DNA of 30,428 nucleotides, from NCBI GenBank assembly GCA_963831235.1, contig CAWHPS010000066.1, positions 1 to 30,428 of the forward strand, given 5' to 3'. This stretch comes from CAWHPS01 sp963831235. GTDB lineage: Bacteria > Fibrobacterota > OXYB2-FULL-49-7 > JAEUSG01. Both the position numbers and the translations under genes were made by a program. This document shows positions 15,685-24,951 of the stretch, in pieces. The first letter of the stretch is position 1. Every line of letters starts with the position of its first letter. The notes below the pieces were generated by a model. It saw nothing but the letters and a program-made list of their open reading frames with translations. It did no database searches and was not told the DNA's origin.

Positions 15685-16533
15685 ATGCATTATTATATTC
15701 TGCTCAGCTTTTGTTTTTTCCTGATATTCTCCGTTCCATGCAATGCCCTTAAAGCCGAGTGTGATAAATTTGCGCCATCGGACAGCATTGTAATGGACTA
15801 CTTCTTCAATGATGAAATAACACGTCACAAGGCCTATTATAAAGACGGAGAGATAAATGTTCTATTAGGTTATAAAAAAGCCAAACAGATATGGTTTAGA
15901 AAATTCTACAGCTCAAGTGTTGCAGACAGCATTGTTTATTACGACGATGTTGGAAACATTGACTTCAAGGTAAGGTACAATTACACTCCCAAGCGAAAAA
16001 TTCTTATGGGCAGACAGTTCAATACCCAGGAAGATGTCAGATCAAGGTTCATAGGAAACCCTGATGATGTGGCTGTCAAGACCGTTGAGTTATACAAATA
16101 TGGGGCCAAAAGCATGGAACTGGTTTTTAACAACGACAACATGAGCCATCTTATTGTTTATGATTACAAAGGTCCGCATAAATTCACAAAGAAAGAAACC
16201 GTTGACTCAATACTTCGCTATACTTATATGCCGAGCCTTGATGAAGACCTGACAGGCCGTCCACCATCTGAAATATCTTCATTTATCAAGTCCAGCCGGG
16301 AAATGCGCGATATTGTTTCAAAATGCATGTCGCGCTATCGAGATGCAAGCGGAACAATATTCGTTGAATTTTCCATTAAACGCGATGGAACAGTGCCGGA
16401 TGCCTTAATCCTGAAAAGTACCGTATCATGCAAGAATATCGGCATCGAGCTTATGAATGTAATAAAAAACATTACCTTTCCGAGTAACAGCAAATATGGC
16501 ACAGCCACGGTCATGTACCCGTTTCAGTTTTAA
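15685..16533 (+). CDS. secreted protein with TonB_C / AgmX-like C-terminal domain
   Basis: A 282-residue protein with a signal peptide (MHYYILLSFCFFLIFSVPCNA). The middle contains repeated lysine- and tyrosine-rich strands like those of MORN/antitoxin-type sheet repeats, but I cannot name it. The last 70 residues (GTIFVEFSIKRDGTVPDALI, then CKNIGIELMNVIKNITFP) match the energy-transducer TonB C-terminal or AgmX/PglI C-terminal pattern, in which IxRDGxV is typical. There is no TonB-like proline-rich linker or membrane anchor, so it is probably a periplasmic or surface protein that reuses the fold. An AGGA site lies before the ATG. The prenyltransferase gene follows after 11 bases. Confidence 0.65.
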   Translation: MHYYILLSFCFFLIFSVPCNALKAECDKFAPSDSIVMDYFFNDEITRHKAYYKDGEINVLLGYKKAKQIWFRKFYSSSVADSIVYYDDVGNIDFKVRYNYTPKRKILMGRQFNTQEDVRSRFIGNPDDVAVKTVELYKYGAKSMELVFNNDNMSHLIVYDYKGPHKFTKKETVDSILRYTYMPSLDEDLTGRPPSEISSFIKSSREMRDIVSKCMSRYRDASGTIFVEFSIKRDGTVPDALILKSTVSCKNIGIELMNVIKNITFPSNSKYGTATVMYPFQF

Positions 16534-16544
16534 GCAAGACTATA

Positions 16545-17447
16545 ATGCTGAGATTAAAAAAATATTTCCTTGAAACCAGGCCCCATTTTTTGATTTTATC
16601 CATAATACTGGTATTGCTTGGAACAGCCATTGCCCACAACCACGGTTCTCTCAATTTATTCCATGCCTTTCTTTGTCTTGTTGGCCTTATACTTCTTCAT
16701 TCCAGCACCAATGTTCTTAATGATTATTTCGATTACACATCAGGAATAGACCTTAACACAAAACGAACGCCATTCAGCGGAGGAAGCGGGATTATAAATG
16801 CCGGCATCATGACTCCAAAAGAGACGATGGTTTTCGGGTTTGCCTGCTTTCTTCTTGCAGCCCCAATCGGCGGCTACTTTGTTTATGCGATTGGTATCAA
16901 ACTGCTTCCTCTTTTTATTGTCGGCTCTCTTTTTGTGCTGCTTGGAACAAGCCACCTTTTTAAGGCTGGTTTCGCTCTTGCGGAATTAGCCGCAGGACTT
17001 GGCTTGGGCTCGCTTCCCGTCCTCGGGACCGCATGGATTCTGGAAGGCCGCATAGATTCCAGGACATTATTTGCATGCGTTCCATCTGGCATCCTTGTGT
17101 TCAATCTGCTTTTTTTAAATGAGTTTCCTGATTTCGAAGCTGATGCGAGAGGCGGCCGAAAGACCCTTGCAATTGTAATGGGGCTTAATAGGGCCTCAAA
17201 ACTTTATGCAATCCTTTGTATCAGCGTTTATCTTTGGATAATCGCCGGGGTAATCTTAAAGATTATCCCATGGCAGGCGCTTCTTTCCCTGCTAAGTATT
17301 CCCCTTGCAATAAAAGCCATAAAGGGATCCGGACAATTTAATACACCGGAAAAACTCATACCTGGTTTAGGCGCCAACATTGGGATGATTCTTGGGACCC
17401 AGGCATTGATGGCAGTAGGATATTTCTTAAACAGCTTTATGCGGTAA
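16545..17447 (+). CDS. UbiA-family prenyltransferase, MenA-like
   Basis: A 300-residue polytopic membrane protein with both UbiA aspartate-rich motifs: NDYFDYTSGID (about residues 59-69) and NEFPDFEADARGGRKTL (about 190-206). These bind Mg2+ and the prenyl diphosphate. The pattern with GGSG after the first motif and RGGRKTL after the second is typical of 1,4-dihydroxy-2-naphthoate polyprenyltransferase, the menaquinone enzyme, so MenA is the best guess. No other menaquinone gene is in view to confirm it, and other aromatic prenyltransferases of the family remain possible. Convergent with the ABC operon across 23 bases. Confidence 0.82.
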   Translation: MLRLKKYFLETRPHFLILSIILVLLGTAIAHNHGSLNLFHAFLCLVGLILLHSSTNVLNDYFDYTSGIDLNTKRTPFSGGSGIINAGIMTPKETMVFGFACFLLAAPIGGYFVYAIGIKLLPLFIVGSLFVLLGTSHLFKAGFALAELAAGLGLGSLPVLGTAWILEGRIDSRTLFACVPSGILVFNLLFLNEFPDFEADARGGRKTLAIVMGLNRASKLYAILCISVYLWIIAGVILKIIPWQALLSLLSIPLAIKAIKGSGQFNTPEKLIPGLGANIGMILGTQALMAVGYFLNSFMR

Positions 17448-17470
17448 TTCTTGCGGAGCCGATACGCAGA

Positions 17471-18517
17471 TTATTCACAAAACAGATGAACGGACGCGGC
17501 TGAAAATTCCAAACAGATTGAATCACCTTTTTTAATACCTGATTTTTCTAGTTCTCTGAATGACAAATAAAAAGTAACCGGCGTACTTTGATCTGTTTTG
17601 ATCTTCGCATAAGCACCTGAAATATGGATTTCTGAAACTATTGTTGTGATTCTGTTTTCGGACTTAAGGTTATTGGGATTTGCAATTGATATCTCCCATG
17701 GAGGAAGATATACCATTAACTGCACTCCTGCCTTTTTTCCGGTTTTTATGCGTATGTTTCCTATTGCAGTTATAACATTTTCCCTGTTGTCATCCGTTGA
17801 CTCACCCTTGAAGATATTATCAAGCCGCAGTATCCTGGCTACTGAAAGTGATGAAGGAGACCTGTAAAGTTCAGCCGGTGTCCCTGTTTGAATTATCCGG
17901 CCTTTGTGCATTATCCCCACCCTGTCGGCAACAAGCCCCGCCTCATCAAATGAATGGCACACGTGGATGACGGACAGCCCGAATTCCCTTTGGACCTTTT
18001 TAAGCTCCTCGCAAACAGCCTGACGTGTATATTCATCCAGTGCGCTTACAGGTTCGTCAAGAATCAGGGCCCGGGGTCTGCTCACAATGGCCCTGCCGAG
18101 GGCAACCCTTTGGCGTTCACCACCGGATAAACCTCGGATGCGTCGATCCAGCAAATGACTTATGTGAAGGATTCCGGCGACCTTTTCAACAGCGGAGTTG
18201 CATTCAGGTTTGGAAACACCTTTCACATTCAGTGCAAAACCGATATTGTGTCTTACGTCAAGATGGTCGAATAGCGCACCATCCTGCGGAACATATCCGA
18301 TTCCCCGATCACGGGGTTCAGATGTAGTAATATCTTGTCCATCCACAAAAATATTTCCACCGGCCGGTTTACGCAACCCGCAGAGGTTCTCAAGAAAAAG
18401 AGTTTTACCGGAGCCGGTCATGCCAAGGAGCACAAAATACTCATTGTCAAGAACATTAATCGTCACGTTAAGGTCAAACGAACCAATTGAATAAGCTAAT
18501 CCTTCCATTCTAATCAT
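17471..18517 (-). CDS. ABC transporter ATP-binding protein, molybdate/tungstate type
   Basis: A 348-residue ATPase with Walker A GMTGSGKT (32-39), Q-loop YVPQDG, signature LSGGERQRV (130-138), Walker B LILDEP (151-156) and H-loop HVCHSFDEA. After about residue 230 there is a C-terminal TOBE-like domain (ENRITTIVSEIHISGAYAKI), as in ModC/WtpC-type anion importers. ATG overlaps the permease stop codon as ATGA. It energises import by the permease encoded just upstream. The substrate could be molybdate, tungstate or a related oxyanion; the sequence alone does not decide. Confidence 0.87.
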   Translation of the reverse strand: MIRMEGLAYSIGSFDLNVTINVLDNEYFVLLGMTGSGKTLFLENLCGLRKPAGGNIFVDGQDITTSEPRDRGIGYVPQDGALFDHLDVRHNIGFALNVKGVSKPECNSAVEKVAGILHISHLLDRRIRGLSGGERQRVALGRAIVSRPRALILDEPVSALDEYTRQAVCEELKKVQREFGLSVIHVCHSFDEAGLVADRVGIMHKGRIIQTGTPAELYRSPSSLSVARILRLDNIFKGESTDDNRENVITAIGNIRIKTGKKAGVQLMVYLPPWEISIANPNNLKSENRITTIVSEIHISGAYAKIKTDQSTPVTFYLSFRELEKSGIKKGDSICLEFSAASVHLFCE

Positions 18518-19369
18518 CGGCTGCCCCCTGAACCGAATATGTTGCCGCCGGAAAAGATTCGAAGTAAAAGCAGTGTAATAAAGGCTGCGACAATCATAAC
18601 AAGAGAGACTGCAAGGGCTGTTTCAAGCCTGCCAATTGATATTTCAAGATAGATTGAGGTTGACAAAACTTCTGTTTTCTGGCGGACAGCCCCGGCAACA
18701 ATGGCAACAGGTCCAAAAAGCCCGAAAGATCTTGCCCAGCTTAAAACCGCTCCGGCCATAATCCCCTGTTTTGCAAGAGGCAGTGTAATCCGCCTGAAAG
18801 CTCCGGCGCGTGTGCAGCCCAAAGTCATGGCAACCTGCTCTGTGCGCGGATCTATGTGGTCAAAAGCCGCTTTTATCGTGCGGATTGCGAATGATATTGA
18901 ACAAAAGAACTGCGCCAAAACAATGCCTGACCTGTTGTAAATAAAGAAATCTCCAAGATAGGTCATTATTCTTCCAAACCATGCGATTAAAGCAACATGC
19001 GAACCTGAAAGGTCTGCCCCCATCCTGAAAAGCACAAGGAGACTTACTCCAATTACAAGCACAGGAAGAATAATTAATAGATCCACGATAACATCCAGAA
19101 CATCCGAACCCTTGAACGGGTAACGGCTGAGCCCGTAAGCTGAAAACACGCCGATTACAAGGCATAGCCCGGTAGTTACTATTGATGTCCAAAGGGTTAG
19201 AATAAAAGCAGCACGAATATCAGGAGATAAAAGCACTTCCAGTATCGAGGATTTGCCGATATATGCTGCGTCAGTCTGCGATGATTAAAATTACAGACCC
19301 TGAAAAGGCAAGGAGCACGGATGTTACAATAATTCTGAAAAGAGGCAATCGTTTAAATAAATTGTTCAC
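18514..19369 (-). pseudogene. ModB-like ABC permease with a one-base frameshift
   Basis: From GTG at 19369, which overlaps the upstream binding-protein stop as GTGA, the frame encodes NNLFKRLPLFRIIVTSVLL and stops at TGA 19273-19271. One base later the frame continues AYIGKSSILEVLLSPDIRAA and runs intact to 18514, with membrane helices and the inner-membrane permease loop (EQVAMTLGCTRAGAFRRITLP, the EAA-like motif) that contacts the ATPase. Removing the T of that TGA gives a smooth join IIADDAAYIG and a normal length of about 284 residues. Either a sequence error or a recent frameshift; without the first helix the permease would probably fail. Confidence 0.75.
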
Positions 19370-20142
19370 TTAACCGGCTTCTCCGTATCATATCCCTCTT
19401 TCTTTAAAACATCTTTTGATTTGTCTGATGCAAGAAAATCAAGAAACATTCCAGCTTCGGCCTTATTGTTTGAAAAGGACAGCACCGCGGCCCCGACAAC
19501 AGGTATTACATTCTTTTGAACAGGAATGGCTATGCAATCGGAAACATCCTTATACGGCTTTGCAACAGCGCTCCATACAATTGCAGCGTCAATGGTACCA
19601 AGTTTCAAGGCAATCCCAAGTTCATTTACAGTCGGTGTTGACAAAGCAATATTCTTCTTCCATGCCAGGGAATCAACATTATTTAGAAAAAGAATCTGAG
19701 GCATGATCCTGCCTATTGCAGCGGCCTTTTCATCACCTTGACCGATTTTAAATCCCTTGACAGCCAAATCCTGAAGGGTTTTTATCCCCTTAGGATTGTT
19801 TTTCTTTACCATTATAACCGGGACAAAATAGCATACAGTAACGGATTTACCCACAAGTGATTCCTTACGGGCCATATCAATATATTCAGCATCGCCTGGA
19901 ATATAAACATCGCCCTTACGGGTAAGTTTTATCTGGCCGAGAAGCCTGTTGGAGCCGTCAAAGGTAAGCTCAACCTTTGAGCCCTTCTCTTTTTCATAAG
20001 TCTTTGCCAGCGTTTCAATGGGTTTTCGCATACCCGCAGCGCAATAGACCAGAAGCTTTTTAGAACTCCCGGGAACAGCCGTCTCTTGTGCATTAATGAC
20101 GCTTATTAAAAAAAGCAAGATACTGAAAATAACAGCCTTCAT
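19366..20142 (-). CDS. ModA-like periplasmic substrate-binding protein
   Basis: About 258 residues from ATG 20142, seven bases after AAGGA. A Sec signal peptide (MKAVIFSILLFLISVINAQE) is followed by the ModA-like fold: LLVYCAAGMRKPIETLAK, then VELTFDGSNRLLGQIK, KGDVYIPGDAEYID and the hinge-region TIDAAIVWSAVA. It should deliver an oxyanion such as molybdate or tungstate to the permease. The frame is open back to 20199, but the later ATG with its ribosome site gives a proper signal peptide. It follows the other binding-protein gene by 20 bases and overlaps the permease by four. Confidence 0.83.
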   Translation of the reverse strand: MKAVIFSILLFLISVINAQETAVPGSSKKLLVYCAAGMRKPIETLAKTYEKEKGSKVELTFDGSNRLLGQIKLTRKGDVYIPGDAEYIDMARKESLVGKSVTVCYFVPVIMVKKNNPKGIKTLQDLAVKGFKIGQGDEKAAAIGRIMPQILFLNNVDSLAWKKNIALSTPTVNELGIALKLGTIDAAIVWSAVAKPYKDVSDCIAIPVQKNVIPVVGAAVLSFSNNKAEAGMFLDFLASDKSKDVLKKEGYDTEKPVK

Positions 20143-20162
20143 AGTTGGTTCCTTTTCAAAAT

Positions 20163-20984
20163 TTAATTGGTTGGAACTCCAAACCCGAACTTTTTCCATA
20201 TTTCACGTGCTTCCGGTGATACTGCAAATTCAGCAAACGCTGTTGCCTCTTTCAGGTTCTTTGAACACTTAAGGGTGGAGATTGTCACACGAATGTCGCC
20301 CATATCGATTTTCCCGAAAGTAGCCGCGGTAATCACATCAACACCGCTTTTGAGACGGTAATCGGATTCAATGGACACAGTATCAAGTTTATCCGTTCTT
20401 AAATATGCTACCGCATTCCAGACAATGGCTGCATCAGCAGTACCAATGCTGACGGCATTCGCAGCTTCACCGCCGCTGCGCGTTTCTGAAATAACATTGG
20501 CCTTGATTGCATCCCATACGCCAGCCTTTTTTCCCATTTCAGGAACAATATGTCCCATTGTAGAGTACAATGGATGGGTAAGAATCAGCTTTAACCCTTT
20601 TTCCCCAAGACTTTTAAGACCTGTAATTTTCTTTGGGTTGCCTTTTACCACTACGATTACCGGGCTCAAGCTTGCCATGACCCAGAACTTTTCTTCCAAC
20701 CCTTTTTTATTCAGGTCCATTTGAAAGGGATCGTGACATACAAAGAGGTCGCCTTTTTTTGTTTCAGTGATTCGAATTGTTAATTGTCCACTTTCACCCT
20801 GATCAAAATCAACTTTATTTCCGGTTTTTGCTTCGTATTCTTTTTGTAGGGCCTCCATTGCAGGACGCATTGTTCCACCAACATAACATAACAAATGCTC
20901 TTTAGCTGCTTTCTTGCCACATGAAAGCAGCATGAAAATCAGACACAGCCCAATGAAACCTGATGTTTTTAATACGTACTTCAC
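20163..20984 (-). CDS. ModA-like substrate-binding lipoprotein
   Basis: About 273 residues; GTG at 20984 lies just after AAGGGAGG, while a TTG three bases further up is an alternative. A lipoprotein signal ends in lipobox FMLLSC. The mature part matches the next gene's product: LLCYVGGTMRPAMEALQKEY, VDFDQGESGQLTIRI, KKGDLFVCHDPFQMD and TADAAIVWNAVAYL. This is therefore a second, diverged binding protein of the same family, anchored by lipid, in one operon with a soluble one. It is the first gene of the operon, divergent from the ECF sigma factor gene. Confidence 0.83.
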   Translation of the reverse strand: MKYVLKTSGFIGLCLIFMLLSCGKKAAKEHLLCYVGGTMRPAMEALQKEYEAKTGNKVDFDQGESGQLTIRITETKKGDLFVCHDPFQMDLNKKGLEEKFWVMASLSPVIVVVKGNPKKITGLKSLGEKGLKLILTHPLYSTMGHIVPEMGKKAGVWDAIKANVISETRSGGEAANAVSIGTADAAIVWNAVAYLRTDKLDTVSIESDYRLKSGVDVITAATFGKIDMGDIRVTISTLKCSKNLKEATAFAEFAVSPEAREIWKKFGFGVPTN

Positions 20985-21088
20985 CAAACCTCCCTTTTTT
21001 TTATGATGAAATCTTCTTTTGAATAAAATATCTTATGTTTAAGACTTAAAACAATTTCAATATTAAATTACGTGTAGAAGGTTCAAAA

Positions 21089-21640
21089 GTGACAACAGGA
21101 CCTGAAATTTTTGATGAAGAACTCATGTCCCGGTTTATTAAAAACAATGATGAATCAGCTTTTAAATCGCTAGTTAACAGACACACAACCCGAATGTACA
21201 GGATCGCTTGTGCAATGCTCGGCTCTTCTCGGAACGCGGAAGATGCTGTTCAGGAATGCTTTATCCGTATTGTTTTTAGGCGACGTACGTTTCAGGATGG
21301 AACAACCTTCGCACCCTGGGCCTATACAATACTGCGCAATTTATGCATTGATGAAATCCGAAAAAATAAGGGCCGCTATTTCGAAGTTCTATCGCACGAA
21401 ACAATTGCCTCAAAAGATGATAGTGGGGTTTATGTTGAAGAAAAGGAAAAGATAAAGGCTGTTAGAAATGCAATCAAAGAATTGCCTGAAATAGAACAAA
21501 CAGCAATCACATTACGTATTTATGGTGAAATGGATTTTAATGCAATCGCAACTATTTGCAAAACCTCGCCTGATGCAATAAAAAAAAGATTTTACAGGGC
21601 ACTGGAAGAACTTAAAAAGTCTTTGTCCCTTTTCGAATGA
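21089..21640 (+). CDS. ECF-type RNA polymerase sigma factor
   Basis: A 183-residue sigma-70 family protein. Region 2 runs at about residues 25-95 (YRIACAMLGSSRNAEDAVQE, then APWAYTILRNLCIDEIRKNK) and region 4 at about 125-180 (RNAIKELPEIEQTAITLRIYGEMDFNAIA, then TSPDAIKKRFYRALEELKK), with no region 3, as in ECF sigma factors. The start is GTG at 21089 with GAAGG seven bases upstream. Thirty bases after its end comes a membrane propeller protein that is likely its anti-sigma factor. Target promoters cannot be named. Confidence 0.9.
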   Translation: MTTGPEIFDEELMSRFIKNNDESAFKSLVNRHTTRMYRIACAMLGSSRNAEDAVQECFIRIVFRRRTFQDGTTFAPWAYTILRNLCIDEIRKNKGRYFEVLSHETIASKDDSGVYVEEKEKIKAVRNAIKELPEIEQTAITLRIYGEMDFNAIATICKTSPDAIKKRFYRALEELKKSLSLFE

Positions 21641-21670
21641 TAATTCGTATATATGGTATAATGAGGTTTT

Positions 21671-22994
21671 ATGAATAATGATGATCAATATAATCAGATT
21701 ATAACCAGTCTTAAATCAGCCATTCCGGAAAATGCTCCATCGCATCTGGCTGAAAAAGCCTGCTTAGTAGGTCTGCAAGCGCTTAAAGCTGATAACCATA
21801 AGCATATCTTTACTCGTATTGCATTGCCACTAGCAGTCTGCATTCCTAATCCTGATCAGCGCATGGATTTTTATAACGCTTCACAAACCCGCTTTAAAGT
21901 CCCAGGCCGACTGCGGAGGTTGCTGGAATTTTGTCGGGTACGATGCTGCAAACAGCCGTCACAGCAGTTCCACATGCGCTCCTACCTCACTTTTATGGCA
22001 AACCTCTGTTGATAATCCTTCCGGCGCCTATAAACCGCTTGCCTGGAAAAATCTTATAATTGCAGGCATGTGGCCTACCAATAGCAGAATAGGCGGCAGT
22101 ATTGTGGCATACAGCACCATTAATGGCAATGTTTTATGGAAACTTGATTTTAATCAGGGTGACATGTACAAGTCACGGCGTTTTCCTGATCGCTGCATAC
22201 ACAAACGCACTCTTTATGTAACAGATGGTGATGTTTGTCATGTTATTGACCCTCTTACAGGCAAACCTTTGGATGACATCACCCCTCCCCTTCCTGATGA
22301 CGGCTGGTCGTATCTTACTGCTGATGAAGGAAAATTGTTTGGGGCTTCACGGGATGGCCGTATGCTTTTTGGAATGGATGCTATATCTAAAAAAACAATC
22401 TGGACAAGAAAACTTGATTCACCAATATTCATACCCGCATTGCTAAAAGGTGTTCTGTATTGTCACGAACAATCCGGTACTTCTCGCGCAATAAATCTTA
22501 TTGATGGAAGAGATCTTTGGCAAAATACATCCGTCGGTATAAATGCCAAAGCCGGAGTGCATGCCTATAACAACAACATCCTTGTTCTCGGGCAGGACGA
22601 TTCTCTCGCGCTGATAGATTCAAAAACAGGTGCCTTGAAATGGAAGACCGGTGGCCCAGGTTATTATAACACAGGTCTTGCGCTTGGGGATTCGGCAGTC
22701 TATTTAAAAGGCGGCACACTGGCCCTCTCCATGAATAACGGCTCCATAATATGGGATAATGCAGGTTCAGGCATTGTACTTTGTGCTGCACCAACATTGA
22801 TAAAGGAAAACCTGATTAGCACATCAGGTCTTGGAGGCGGGAAACTGGGCGTATTGTCTCTCTCAGGAGACAAAGTCAGCAGTCTTAATTTTAATGATAA
22901 CGGTGTTTGTGACGGGGCAATTACATCAGGCGGACAGATTTATACTGTTGGTTCAGGTCGTGTCGTGGCATTTTCGTGCGGTTATGGTGGTTAA
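21671..22994 (+). pseudogene. PQQ-like propeller membrane protein, probable anti-sigma factor, frameshifted
   Basis: Starting at ATG 21671 the frame encodes a short cytoplasmic part (MNNDDQYNQIITSLKSAI ... FTRIALPLAV) and then drifts at about 21838-21842. In the next frame the sequence continues AFLILISAWIFITL, finishing a membrane helix, then DCGGCWNFVGYDAANSRH, LLWQTSVDN and PQQ-type blades to 22994, such as GGSIVAYSTINGNVLWKLD, DSKTGALKWKTG and NNGSIIWDNAG. One extra base accounts for it: the total of 1324 bases is one more than 441 codons. Layout (ECF gene, cytoplasmic stub, helix, periplasmic propeller) fits an anti-sigma factor. The 927-base downstream frame alone is an intact but headless part. 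Confidence 0.7.
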
Positions 22995-23011
22995 GAATTA
23001 AAACAGCCCTT

Positions 23012-23030
23012 TACTTTCACTGTGAAAGTA
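23012..23030. terminator. 9-bp palindrome overlapping the stop of the mutase gene
   Basis: TACTTTCAC and GTGAAAGTA are perfect inverted repeats around one base. On the plus strand TTTT follows. The site lies between convergent genes (ends at 22994 and 23017) and includes the TGA of the minus-strand gene. It may end transcription in both directions. Confidence 0.4.
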
Positions 23031-24951
23031 TTTTAACAAGTTTTTCTTTGTGTTCAAAATACTCTTTTGACATTCCGTAAAGCAGTGCCTTAAGATGCAC
23101 ATCAGGAAGGGGAATCTTCCGTTGAAGGTCAGTAATCTGTGGTCTGCCTTTGACCAGAATTTTCAACACCTTTGTTTCATGAGCGACATCCGGGTTACTT
23201 GTATCTTTGAGCACCTTACTGTGGTAGACCGCTATTTTTTGGGCTATCTTAACCAACAATTCCTGGATGGTTTCCAGGCATCGTATGTTAATTGAAGTTT
23301 TTGTTTCAGTCCCGGAGTTCCTAATAAAAATAGCACCAACACTCTTTTTCTCCGAAAGCACTGATAGATAAAGCATGTCTATGTCGTCCTTGAAGATACA
23401 CTCTTCAATACTACCCTTAAAGCCCTGCTCTTTTTTCAGTTGGCTAAACTCTTTTATTGCAATGGCCTTGTCGGCATTAAAGACAGGGCTCCCGCGTTGA
23501 AAAAGCTTTTTATTCACGAGGTAGGTGTAAAATGTCTTCTTGTAGCCTTCTTTATACGGACTGCAGATATCCTTGACAGAAATCTCGTATTTCCTTATGC
23601 ACGCCAGTGCAGTGAGCCCCGTAAGAAGGCCATTACCGCAAAAAACTGTTTTCCCGTTGACTTTTATGGGGATGATTACGTGCCCTGATTCCTCGGCACC
23701 AATAACCAGCTTGTCTTTCTTACCCACTGCTTTGACCACCCACTTGTCTCCCACACAGGCAAGCCTGGTTTTAATTTTCAGATCCCTGCTAACTGAGTAT
23801 CCTGCCATCAAGTCACTCTCCACAGTATTCACAAATACCTGATTTTTGACTCCCTGTTTTCTTAGGCACCTGGCAAGGATATAACTGAGCTTATCTCCAT
23901 TCAGGACATAAACCATGCCTTCAGGCTGGTTATGAACAAGCAGGTAGCATCTATCACCGTCACCGTCAAGAACTAGACCGTAGGAACATTTTTTCTGCAG
24001 CATTTCCCTGACCGATAGCGGGAGAGAGGTTAATTCTTCGCGTAAAACATCGAATTTCTCAAGGCCTTCCAGCATTGCCACACCGCCGCCCTGGTTGATA
24101 TTCTTGCCGTTAGGGACATCATTGATACAGGCCGCTTTTATTTTCAGGGTCCAACATATCTGCTTTCCAAATACTGTGCCTGCACCATTCGCAGGATCAA
24201 ATACAAGATTTGTCCCTTTCAAAGAGGAGGCAAAGGGAATGTTCAAGATAGTTGCATTCTTTAGGGCTGTCCCGGCTTTTTCCGCAACATAATGGTTTTT
24301 TCCTCTGACCTCATAGTTTTTCTCTTCTAGCAGCTGCCTGTACATATACGCGGTAATGCTGTAATCCCCAAACATGCCTTCAGGTAGCACCTTAAAACCA
24401 TTAACAAAAAACTTCATCCCGTTCTGGTTACTCGGATTATGCGAGGCGGTTAAAGCAACAGCTGCTTTGAGCCCGGTAGCTGTCATGAAGATCGGAACAC
24501 CCGGGGTCATCATGACACCTGCATCATGGACATCAAGTCCAGCGAGGTTTATCCCGGCTGAAAGCGCGGATTTGAAAGGTTTGCCTTTCATATAGTCCCT
24601 TCCATCCTCACCAATAAGCACTCCATCTCCGATTTTCAGCACACCTGTGTCTATAAGCACCTGTGAAAAAGCATAAGCCGCATTCCTTACAAAATCAGGC
24701 GTTAATTTGTTCTCGCAGGAAAATATCTGCAGGAAATTTCTTCCGGGCGATTGGCCTTCCAACGATACAACGCCGCGAATACCGTCAGTACCGTGGACTT
24801 TCACGCGGCTCTGCAAGAGCCGATAGTCCATGTTTTTGATGAGCTTTGCATTCTCCCTGACTTTTGCAAGATCTATCACGCACGGGGCAAGCTGCTTCTG
24901 AAATATTTTGCTTTTAAGCAGCTCTTTCAATTCTGCGTTTTCAAAAAGCAC
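23017..24951 (-). CDS. phosphohexomutase (phosphomannomutase/phosphoglucomutase family), long form
   Basis: A 644-residue alpha-D-phosphohexomutase with all hallmark loops: HGTDGIRG (53-60), TASHNP with the phosphoserine Ser170, metal loop DGDGDR (329-334), sugar loop GAEESGHV (418-425) and phosphate loop RNSGTETK near residue 550. It moves phosphate between C1 and C6 of a hexose such as mannose or glucose. Family members usually have about 450-550 residues; this one has about 50 extra residues before the catalytic core and about 70 after it, of unknown role. GTG at 24951 is the start, with only a weak ribosome site. The neighbouring epimerase/reductase gene and flippase suggest nucleotide-sugar or polysaccharide work. 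Confidence 0.87.
   Translation of the reverse strand: MLFENAELKELLKSKIFQKQLAPCVIDLAKVRENAKLIKNMDYRLLQSRVKVHGTDGIRGVVSLEGQSPGRNFLQIFSCENKLTPDFVRNAAYAFSQVLIDTGVLKIGDGVLIGEDGRDYMKGKPFKSALSAGINLAGLDVHDAGVMMTPGVPIFMTATGLKAAVALTASHNPSNQNGMKFFVNGFKVLPEGMFGDYSITAYMYRQLLEEKNYEVRGKNHYVAEKAGTALKNATILNIPFASSLKGTNLVFDPANGAGTVFGKQICWTLKIKAACINDVPNGKNINQGGGVAMLEGLEKFDVLREELTSLPLSVREMLQKKCSYGLVLDGDGDRCYLLVHNQPEGMVYVLNGDKLSYILARCLRKQGVKNQVFVNTVESDLMAGYSVSRDLKIKTRLACVGDKWVVKAVGKKDKLVIGAEESGHVIIPIKVNGKTVFCGNGLLTGLTALACIRKYEISVKDICSPYKEGYKKTFYTYLVNKKLFQRGSPVFNADKAIAIKEFSQLKKEQGFKGSIEECIFKDDIDMLYLSVLSEKKSVGAIFIRNSGTETKTSINIRCLETIQELLVKIAQKIAVYHSKVLKDTSNPDVAHETKVLKILVKGRPQITDLQRKIPLPDVHLKALLYGMSKEYFEHKEKLVKILSQ

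Noticed and set aside
19266..19280. prfB-like +1 recoding at GAC TGA C in the permease
   Set aside because: The TGAC context is similar, but the preceding codon GAC cannot re-pair well after a +1 slip and there is no internal ribosome-binding stimulator upstream; a plain indel is more likely.
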